Source: Haloarcula sp. CBA1127 (GTDB taxonomy: Archaea > Halobacteriota > Halobacteria > Halobacteriales > Haloarculaceae). From it: a stretch of 64,000 nt of DNA. The notes beneath the pieces were generated by a model. The model searched no databases. It was not told the origin of the DNA and worked only from the letters and a program-made list of their open reading frames with translations. Both the position numbers and the translations under genes were made by a program. Shown here piece after piece: positions 41,479 through 49,400 of the stretch; positions within the stretch are counted from its first letter, which is position 1, and the number at the start of each line of letters is the position of its first letter. The DNA lies in the NCBI RefSeq assembly GCF_001485575.1, contig NZ_BCNB01000006.1, positions 558,001 to 622,000 on the forward strand. Reading direction: 5' to 3'.

Positions 41479-42646
41479 CGACGAACAGGACCAAAGTAAC
41501 GCGGACGCTACCCCAGCGGAACGGGCCCGGGATGCGATGAAAACCGCTGTCGGTGAGCTGGAGGAAGCTCACGCGGACGCTGATAACGCGGCAGCGGCGG
41601 GGATAGCCGAACAGGAGCAGGTGAGCGCGTTCGTTGACGAGATAGCGCGGGCGCTGGCCGATGGGATGAATCAGCCGGTGGGCGCGTTCGCCGGCCCCGT
41701 CGCTCAACAGACTGAGTTCTTCACGAAAACTGATTTGAAACAGCAAATCAAGGACGCGGTTGAGGAGCACCGCGGTGCGGACAAGCAGCCCCTCGACGAA
41801 TTTGTTGAAGAACGGTTAGAGTCGGTGACAGTCGTCAAAACGACGGACCACCGCCAGGGCGCTGAATACATTTGGGACTTCGGCACGTTCAAAGTCGAAA
41901 CCCGCAGCGGGAAGGACGGACGCGGCCATTTCGCTTTCCCGCAATTCCGCGACCTGATTCATGAGTCGGGCGGTGTGAACACCGCAAAACCGGTTCAGGA
42001 CCGGCGAGGCGGTGAGGAATGGCGGGACTTCGTGGTTGACATGATAGACGCCCGCGGGGACACTCAATACACGCGAGGCGCGCGCACAAAGGCCGTCGAG
42101 GCGCTGCAAAACAAGGTGAAACGGCTGACCGGCTACGGAACGCCGGAAAGTGCTCTTGACCACACCGGAATCTGGATCGTCCGTGTCAGCCACAACCTGC
42201 CCGATTGGTGGGCGGACCTGCCGGCTGATTTCAGCGACCCCACGGACGGGCGGGACCTGCCGGACGCCCTCGTAAATGAGGTTCGCGTCCATGAATCGGT
42301 GATTGAGCCCATCCTAGACGACGCTGAGATTACGCGGGCAGCGTTCTACCACGAGCTGAACGCTCGGAACCTCACAGTCCCCGGAACGTCCGGCGCGTCT
42401 ATGAGCAAGTGGGTGAACGGCAGCGATGAACGGTTTTGGACGCTGTTGCCAGACCTGGGGACGCCACGGACCTACGTACCCGACCCGAACGCGGGCGTTA
42501 CGGTCCGTCAAGGCTCGGCGCTCCTTGACGATGGACAGGACGAGCAGGGCGATGAAACACAGGAAGCTACGGAACCCGTCGAATCGGGCGCTGATGACGC
42601 CCAGGACGGCGGTGACGGGTTCAATAGCGTTGGTGATACTGCATGA
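41471..42646 (+). CDS. 391-aa element protein upstream of the helicase
   Basis: ATG at 41471 (MTDDEQDQSNADATPAERAR). N-terminal helices (about 15-90) are followed by a mixed region with YIWDFGTFKVETRSGKDGRG and HFAFPQFRDLIHESGGVNTA, then helical segments (AITRAAFYHELNARNLTVPG-like) with a possible winged helix near 290-330, and an acidic tail. I cannot assign a family. Position directly before helicase and prim-pol, with an ATGA overlap, suggests a replication initiator or DNA-binding factor; this is inference. Confidence 0.65.
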   Translation: MTDDEQDQSNADATPAERARDAMKTAVGELEEAHADADNAAAAGIAEQEQVSAFVDEIARALADGMNQPVGAFAGPVAQQTEFFTKTDLKQQIKDAVEEHRGADKQPLDEFVEERLESVTVVKTTDHRQGAEYIWDFGTFKVETRSGKDGRGHFAFPQFRDLIHESGGVNTAKPVQDRRGGEEWRDFVVDMIDARGDTQYTRGARTKAVEALQNKVKRLTGYGTPESALDHTGIWIVRVSHNLPDWWADLPADFSDPTDGRDLPDALVNEVRVHESVIEPILDDAEITRAAFYHELNARNLTVPGTSGASMSKWVNGSDERFWTLLPDLGTPRTYVPDPNAGVTVRQGSALLDDGQDEQGDETQEATEPVESGADDAQDGGDGFNSVGDTA

Positions 42647-44508
42647 GTAACCTGAGCTTAGGCGATATTGAGATTACCGGAATCGACGAACGTGCAGCAG
42701 ACGAGAGCGTGAAACTGAACGGGCCGCCCGGGACCGGGAAAACCACCGAAAGCGCGGCCAGAGTGGCGCGGCTACTTGATGATCATGATTACCAGCTCGG
42801 AGATGTGCTTTGGGCGACTTACCGCCACTCGCTCGCTATGGAGACCCTCGAACGTCTCGCCGACTGGGGGATAATCCCTGAGGGCGAGCTTTCGGACCCG
42901 GCAGACGGACCCACGCGCTACATAGCGACCACCCACGCTTGCGCGAACCGTATGGTGGGCGGTGTCGGGGACATGGCGACGTGGTACGACCGAAAACAGT
43001 TTGCTGAGGGGCGTAGCCTGAGGTTCGACAAGCGTAATCCGTGGGACGATCCGCCGGGACAGCTACTCTTTCAGGTTTTCGACTACGCCGCGAACAACCT
43101 GTTAAACCTGCAGGAACAGACGGACCGCGAGCAAATCCCCATGATGGATGACCTACGGGACAAATACCCCGGTGACGTGGCGCGGGCGTTCGACGATTGG
43201 CAGGACTACAAGGCTCAAAACGACAAATTCGACTTTTGGGAGCAGTTGCGCGCCCCGATAGACCAGGGTGTCCAGGCGAACAAGGACGTGGTTGTTATCG
43301 ACGAATACCACGACGCTACGCCCCTCATGGCGAAGCTTAGCGAACGGTGGATAAAACAGGCTGAGGTGGCAATAGTCGCGGGGGACCCGCTACAGGTGGT
43401 TAACACCTACGCGGGCGCGGACCCCGAGTTTTTCGAGCGGTTGGACGTGCCTGAGGTTCTCCTACCGAAAGCTCACCAGCGCCCGCCCCGGCAGCATTGG
43501 GCGGCAGCGGCGGCGGTGTTAGAGAACGCCCACCAGCGCCCACCTGTCGAGATCGACAATTCTGGTTCGTTCCACGCTGGCAGCTCGCCCCGGATCAGTC
43601 ACTCCGGCGAAAACGGTTGGAACGTCCCAAGCCCCGATACGCCCCGTTCGCCCGCGCACATGGTGGAAAACTACGGAACGGACATGATGTTTCTAACCCG
43701 GACCCAGCGACAGGCGGCAGGCGTGGCGAGGGCGCTGGAAAAGGCGGGGATATTGTTTGAGGTTCAAAACAGTATGGACGTGGACGGATGGGGAGCGAAA
43801 GAGGATATGGCGGAACGGACGGCCCTGTATAACGCGCTACAGCGCCTTGACGGAGTAACGCCCGAAAGCGGCGGTGGGTCCGGCCTGTTGGCCTACAGCG
43901 CCGACGACAGCGAGGGAACGCGCCCGGCGGACCTGAGGCTACGGGCGCGAGAGGCGGCGGCTATCCTTGACCATACGAACCACCAATACCTGAGCGAGTC
44001 CCGTTCGGACGTGACGCAGGCGGCGAACGAGATCGTGAACGCTGAGGTGGTGGTTCACGGCGACGAGCTGAACGAATACGTCGAGGCGGAGTTTTGGGAC
44101 GTTTACACGCGGGGCAGCGGGTCGGTCCGTCACCTAAACAACTCAGGGGCGTCCGATCTCGGCAGCGCGATAGACGACCGGGACCGCGAGGCGCTGAAAG
44201 CCGCGCTGAGCCGGAACGACGACCCCGTTAGAGGCGTCGAGACTAAGGTTTACACTATCCACGCCTCGAAGGGTAGCGAGGCGAAGAACGTGGTTGTGTA
44301 CGACGGGATAACCCGGACCATAGAGGACGGGATGTTAGAGAGTGAGAAAGCTCGAAAGAACGAATACCGGACGTGGTACGTCGCCCTCACGCGGTCGAGG
44401 GCAAACCTGTTCGTACTGCGGGATGCGTTCGAGTGGACTAGCCCATTCCTGCCCGAGACGTTGTTAGATGCTGCTAAAGAGGCGCACGAACGGGGGGCGA
44501 GCGCATGA
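42643..44508 (+). CDS. SF1 helicase, UvrD/Rep-like
   Basis: 621 aa. Motif I LNGPPGTGKTTESAARVA; motif Ia region ATYRHSLAMETLERL; motif II VVIDEYHDATPLM (DEYH rather than DExx); motif III VAGDPLQVVNTYAGADP; motif IV FLTRTQRQAAGVARAL; motif V VYTIHASKGSEAKNVVVYDG; motif VI RTWYVALTRSRANLFVL. These fit 3'-5' SF1A helicases, somewhat shorter than UvrD (about 720 aa). Coupled by ATGA overlaps to the 391-aa gene and the prim-pol, forming a self-contained replication module. Confidence 0.9.
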   Translation: MSNLSLGDIEITGIDERAADESVKLNGPPGTGKTTESAARVARLLDDHDYQLGDVLWATYRHSLAMETLERLADWGIIPEGELSDPADGPTRYIATTHACANRMVGGVGDMATWYDRKQFAEGRSLRFDKRNPWDDPPGQLLFQVFDYAANNLLNLQEQTDREQIPMMDDLRDKYPGDVARAFDDWQDYKAQNDKFDFWEQLRAPIDQGVQANKDVVVIDEYHDATPLMAKLSERWIKQAEVAIVAGDPLQVVNTYAGADPEFFERLDVPEVLLPKAHQRPPRQHWAAAAAVLENAHQRPPVEIDNSGSFHAGSSPRISHSGENGWNVPSPDTPRSPAHMVENYGTDMMFLTRTQRQAAGVARALEKAGILFEVQNSMDVDGWGAKEDMAERTALYNALQRLDGVTPESGGGSGLLAYSADDSEGTRPADLRLRAREAAAILDHTNHQYLSESRSDVTQAANEIVNAEVVVHGDELNEYVEAEFWDVYTRGSGSVRHLNNSGASDLGSAIDDRDREALKAALSRNDDPVRGVETKVYTIHASKGSEAKNVVVYDGITRTIEDGMLESEKARKNEYRTWYVALTRSRANLFVLRDAFEWTSPFLPETLLDAAKEAHERGASA

Positions 44509-45728
44509 AATTCCCGTTCGAGGAGTTGTATTATCTGAAGGCCCGGGGGCCGGACGATAAACGGCCCGCTGAGGCGTGGGGCGGGTATGACGAGCCGCTG
44601 AGTGAGAACAGCGACGTTTACAACCACGACGATCTGACGAAACTGCCGGGCGAAACGTGGCTACTCAATGGTATCCGCGATAAGGAACACATGAGCCACA
44701 AGCTGCTGATATTCGACCTGGATATTCACAAAGCGCCGGATAGTTTCGACCCGGACAGGGTGACAATCCCCGACGACACGCCGATAGTTAGGAGTCAAAA
44801 CGGCGGTTTCCACGTCTATTTTGTCGTGAACACGCCCACGACCGGCAAGGAGTCGGACTTTCAGGCGGTCGACGAGCTGCCGTTTGGGATAGACGTTCGG
44901 GGCGAATATGTGAAACATCACGTCGTAGCCCCGAACGACGTTCCGGGCGTTTCGAGCGGGTACGACGTGGTGAACGACGAGACGATTAACCACGTATTCG
45001 ACCCCGCTGAGGCGGCAGAGAGTATCAAACTCGACGGGGAACCGGCGTTAGTCCACAACCCCGGTTGTTCGGGAGCTGGGGGCTACGAACGCGACGAGAT
45101 AGACCCGCCGGACGACCTGCCGAAGTGCTACGCCGCCGGGCTGTCGCTGCGGAAAGAAGCCCCTGACGACGAGAACCTTAACACGCATAAAGTGAACGTG
45201 CTAACGGGCATGCTGGGGCTTGCGGCCGGGTATAGCGTCGACGATGTGGTTACGCACTTCGTCGAGGATTATTATCCTGGCGACCCCGACGACGCCGACC
45301 GAGAGCGGACGACGTACCACGTCGAAGATATCGCCGAACGGCTTGATAACAGGTACTCGCCGCCGGCCGTCTCGACCCTCAAAGAGTACGGCATACTCCC
45401 GAAAGACGAGTCGTGCACCTGCGGCCTCCCAGGCCATACGCAGGAGAATATGGCCAAATCCGACTATTACAACGCCGGCCTCGAAGGCGTGGCACGGGCG
45501 GAGGGTTACGGTGATCCGTTCGAGGACAACTTGGCGATGTTGAAAACCTGCCTCAAAGTCCGGGAAGAGACTGGATTAGCAGACGCTAAGCCGCCTTACT
45601 CAGCGCTGCAGGCTGTCGCAGACCATTGCGGGCTGAACATGGAGGACCGCGAAGAGGGCATCTTAGGAAAGTCGAGTTACAAAGTGGCGCGAAGAATATT
45701 CGACGACCTGGCTCCCGGCGACCTGTGA
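44505..45728 (+). CDS. Prim-pol type primase/polymerase
   Basis: 407 aa. The N-terminal archaeo-eukaryotic primase fold carries LLIFDLDIHKAPDSF (metal-binding D-x-D), then NGGFHVYFVVNTP (the G-x-HVY motif) and PFGIDVRGEYVKHHVVAP (D-x-R with following histidines), the three motifs of plasmid and virus prim-pols. The C-terminal part has a Cys/His pair (SCTCGLPGHTQ) and helices, without a fused helicase; the separate SF1 helicase upstream may supply that role. It would prime or copy element DNA. ATGA overlap with the helicase gene. Confidence 0.85.
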   Translation: MKFPFEELYYLKARGPDDKRPAEAWGGYDEPLSENSDVYNHDDLTKLPGETWLLNGIRDKEHMSHKLLIFDLDIHKAPDSFDPDRVTIPDDTPIVRSQNGGFHVYFVVNTPTTGKESDFQAVDELPFGIDVRGEYVKHHVVAPNDVPGVSSGYDVVNDETINHVFDPAEAAESIKLDGEPALVHNPGCSGAGGYERDEIDPPDDLPKCYAAGLSLRKEAPDDENLNTHKVNVLTGMLGLAAGYSVDDVVTHFVEDYYPGDPDDADRERTTYHVEDIAERLDNRYSPPAVSTLKEYGILPKDESCTCGLPGHTQENMAKSDYYNAGLEGVARAEGYGDPFEDNLAMLKTCLKVREETGLADAKPPYSALQAVADHCGLNMEDREEGILGKSSYKVARRIFDDLAPGDL

Positions 45729-45735
45729 TACCAGA

Positions 45736-45761
45736 TTGCGCGTTTGGATAGAAACGCGCAA
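45736..45761. promoter_or_regulatory. Palindrome TTGCGCGTTT/AAACGCGCAA
   Basis: Perfect 10-bp arms with a 6-nt centre, just after the prim-pol stop and about 85 bp before the second recombinase. It shares the GCGTTT/AAACGC half-sites with the palindrome at 40223-40238 and may be bound by the same factor. Confidence 0.55.
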
Positions 45762-45844
45762 GATTCCCGTAGTGACGGCGGAATACCGTCCCAAAACCCG
45801 GCCCGGCCGTCTCACTTCTTGCACGTCCCCTATGAAAAGCGTGT

Positions 45845-46450
45845 ATGCGCACCGAACGAAACAAAGACGGCACGTTCAATGTGTGGCTCAGTCGCGACGA
45901 GTACCGCGAGCTGCCGCGGGCGACTGATACATTTCAACAGGAGATCGCCCTACGGTTGATGGGCGACTGTGGCCTGCGGGTCGCGGAGGTGCTCGACGTG
46001 ACACCCGCCCATATCTCGCGGCGGTCGGATGGGACGCATTTTGAACTTGAGGTAGTGGCTGGAAAGGATACCACGGGCTCTTACTCTGGGGGTAAGCACC
46101 GAGAGACATGGCTCCCCCGCGAGTTCGAGGCCCAAATCAACCGCTATCGCCAGGAAAAGGGAATAGCCGACGGTGAGCCGCTCGTCGACAGAGCGAAGCG
46201 GACCGTACAGGATTGGGTCGACCGCGCGGCCGACCAGGCGGCCGAGAGCACAGGCGACGGTGATTACCGGCGGGTGTCGAGCCACGATCTCCGGCGATGT
46301 TGGGCGAATCACCTGCTGGTAGAAGAGAACGTTTCGCCCCGCATCGTTATGGCTCTCGGCGGCTGGTCGAGTTACGACGCCATAGAGCCGTATCTCGCCG
46401 CTCCTACCGAGGGGAATATCAATCAGTCAATGTCTGAGGTTAACCTGTAA
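45845..46450 (+). CDS. Compact tyrosine recombinase (catalytic domain only)
   Basis: 201 aa from the ATG at 45845 (MRTERNKDGTFNVWLSRDEY). Catalytic residues: Arg in GDCGLRVAEVLDV, basic SGGKHRETWLP, SSHDLRRCWANHLL (HxxR), and Tyr in ALGGWSSYDAIEPYL with Trp in place of the second His. The N-terminal core-binding domain of typical integrases is missing, as in some haloviral recombinases. It ends 10 bp before the polC stop and about 40 bp from the right attachment core. Probably the enzyme that recognises this site. Confidence 0.85.
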   Translation: MRTERNKDGTFNVWLSRDEYRELPRATDTFQQEIALRLMGDCGLRVAEVLDVTPAHISRRSDGTHFELEVVAGKDTTGSYSGGKHRETWLPREFEAQINRYRQEKGIADGEPLVDRAKRTVQDWVDRAADQAAESTGDGDYRRVSSHDLRRCWANHLLVEENVSPRIVMALGGWSSYDAIEPYLAAPTEGNINQSMSEVNL

Positions 46451-46460
46451 CTATTGCCGG

Positions 46461-49400
46461 TTACATGAAATCCCCAAGGCTCGTGGGTTTATTGTGGTCG
46501 TTCTCGAATACCGACTCAATCTTCCGTTCCAGTATCTTGAGCCGCTGTTTCGTGTAGTCCCGTGCGCCGAACTCGTCGGCGACGCGGATGGCTGTGTCGA
46601 TGTACTTGTTGACCGACCCCTCGTGGACGGTGAGGTTGACGCGGCCGCCACACTCCCGGCAGTCGCCGGTCAGTGGCGCGCGGCGGAACGACTCCCCGCA
46701 GTCGAGACACCGGACCTCCTGTCTGGAGAAGGCCCGGAGGTTGCCGATGAGGTCCGGCAGGAAGTGGTACTCGATGATGCGTTCGGCCACGTCGCTCTCG
46801 ACGACGGCCCGCAGTTTTCGGGAAATCTCCAGCTGGGCGTCCATCTTGTCCTCCATTGAACCGAGCGTCTTGTACGCCGAGAGGTCCGGCCCGGCGGCGA
46901 TGTTCGCCGTGTCGTGGGTGTGGCGGAACTCGGTGTACTCGCGGTCGGTCCCCAGCGTCTCTTCGGCGATTTTCATCACGTCCTCGACCTCGGTCGGGTC
47001 TTTCATCTCCCGCGTGGCCTCGTAGAACTCGCGGGGATAGGCGTCCATGATGTCCATGTTGTGGGCCTCGTCGTCGATCTCGCTGGGGTCGATGCGCGAG
47101 GACATCACCAGGGGTGCATCCATCTGGCCGCCACGCTGGTTCGGGAGATACGACTTCGAGAAGTTCAGCAGGCCGTCCATCAGGAGCATCACACAGTCCT
47201 CGTCGCCGTCGCACTGGCCGACGTAGGTGCCTTCGACGGCAACCCGGTGCGTGTCGGCAACCGTGAGACAGTAGACATAGTCCACGTCGCTCTCGACGTA
47301 CTCGACAGCCTCGACGGTGTCTGTCGGGGCTGCGCCGTCGGTAGCCGCCGTCGAGGCCTCGCCGCGTGCCGTCATCGTGGTCGTCTCGCCGCCGTCGTAG
47401 GCAGGGAGGTCGTCGCCGGCGGCTAAATCGCTGGCCGGGACCTCCTCGATCCCGTCGGGACCGGCCCGGAGCATCGTGTGGTCGGGCGTGACCCGGAGCG
47501 TCCGGTCGCCAACGGTTACTTCCACGAGGTGGTCCGGCGCGGGGTGTTTCGAGACGGCGTCGACGGGCTGGCGACAGGGGCCGTTTTCGCCAAGTGATGA
47601 CACCGTGAGGTCGCCGTCTAACTCCTGAACGAGCGTTCCGAAGTCGTCCTCTTGGGGGTCGTGCAGCCGGTTTTCGACCAGTTCCTCGATGGTGCCGTAT
47701 TCCCAGTTGCCATCCTCATCCTCGTACCACAGCCGGGTGTCCGGATGGAAGCAGTTCCGTCGCTTGGCGGCGTGGAAGTACGGATGCGCATAGCCGACGG
47801 CGGCGGAGGTGAAGCCGACCACGCGGCCGACCGTCGCCGCGCTGGTGTGGGGGGCCATTCCGAACACGAGTTCGCCGACGAGGTCCTCGCGGTCGTCGAA
47901 CTCGTAGAACCGCTCCAGCCCGTAGTACTGCTCTAGAAGGTCGTCGACGAAGCGGGCAGTCTGGAGCATGTGCTCGGCCGCGCCGTTCGAGAGGACGATA
48001 TCCTGTACCTTTAGCTCGACCAGTTGGTCCTCGTGGGTCAGCGGGTCGCCGTGGATGTCCTCTGTGTAGCCCAGTCCTCGTAGTCGCTCGGCAGAGACAT
48101 CCAGTTCCGAGGCTCGGACCGCCGTCACCGGTAGGTCCGTCATATCGTAGCGGACCGTGCCGTCCTTGAACGCCGACACGTCGTGTTTCGCCCGGAGGAT
48201 ACCCTTCTCCATCGGCTCCGGGACCTTCTCCTCGGAGGTGAGCCCCTTGACCGCTTTCAGTTGCTCGAAGGCCGTCTCGCGCTCGCCGACGTTCTGCAGG
48301 GCGTCCCGATACGCTTCTTGCAGGTCGAGCACCTTGTACTGGGTCGGCGAGGCGAGCGTCTCACACCGGGAACACTCCGCGCGGCCGGACTCGTCGCGCT
48401 CGACCTCGGCTTCGCAGTCGGGACAGACGTACACCGGTTCGGTGGTCCCGCCACAGTCGGGACAGCCCGCCTGGTGGGTCTCGGTCCCGCAGTCGGGACA
48501 GCGCCGCCGGGCTACTTCGACTTCGACGCGGCCGGGCGTGTCGCTCATGTCGTCGGCGTGTTTCGTCGCCTTGGCCACGTCTCGCTGTGCCCCGCCGGCC
48601 TCGCCGATGGGGCTGAGCGTGTGGACGGCCGGCGAGAGGTCCCGACGCTCTGATTTCTCGGGACGGCCCATCCGGTTGCCGATGCGGGTTGGGGCACGCT
48701 CCCGGACCTGGAACGGCGCGATCTCGTTGACCGCTTTGATGGCGTTCTGACCGTCTTCTTGCTCGGCGTCTTCGGCAACGCCGATGGCGTCGACCGACTC
48801 GCTCTCGCCGTAGGTCTGCGCGTGCTCGGAGAGGTCCGACGGTGTCCAGTCCCGCTCTAGTGACCGGGAGAACCCCAGTGTCCGTACCAGCGGTACCCAG
48901 TCGGTGACCGTAATCGTGTCCTCGTCTTGGGTGTGCTCGATGAGTAGGTGTTCCAGCGTCTGCTGGACGGCGTCGCTCCGTGACAGGACGAGCGCGCCGT
49001 CGTCACTGTGTGCGTCGCCCGCTGTGCCGTCCATCTCTGGGTCGGCGTACGCACCGTCGGCCTGCGCGACCTGTGCGTCCTCGACGGCGGCGGCGAGCGC
49101 ACACACCTGGTCGACGCTCACGTCGTGCCAGAGGTAGGTGTATTTCGGATGCAACGGGACGTCGTACTCGGTCGCCCACTCGATAGCTTCCTCGGCGCTC
49201 GGGTCGGCGAGGTCGATGTGGGGCGAGTCCTGCATCGCCTGCACGTCCGCGCCGGCGGCGTCGAGGTCCTGCTCCCACCACTCGACGGTGTAGGAGGCCG
49301 GTGCGAGCGGATGGTTGTTCTCGACGAACTCGCCGTAGTTGACCAGATACTCACCGAGGTCGAGTATCTTCTCGACGCCGTTGCGGACTGCCAGTGCCTC

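Larger units (their letters stand above)
33262..46500. mobile_element. 13.2-kb integrative element inserted in the 3' end of polC
   Basis: Bounded by a short identical core (TTGTGGTCG) lying inside DHN codons of polC at the right end and of a polC 3' remnant at the left end. A tyrosine recombinase sits near each boundary. Inside are a leftward operon (143-aa, 217-aa, P-loop ATPase, then a zinc-finger protein and a 945-aa protein) and a rightward operon (small proteins, 391-aa protein, SF1 helicase, prim-pol, recombinase). It lacks a capsid, portal or conjugation protein I can recognise, so it could be a provirus, integrated plasmid or satellite. Confidence 0.85.
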
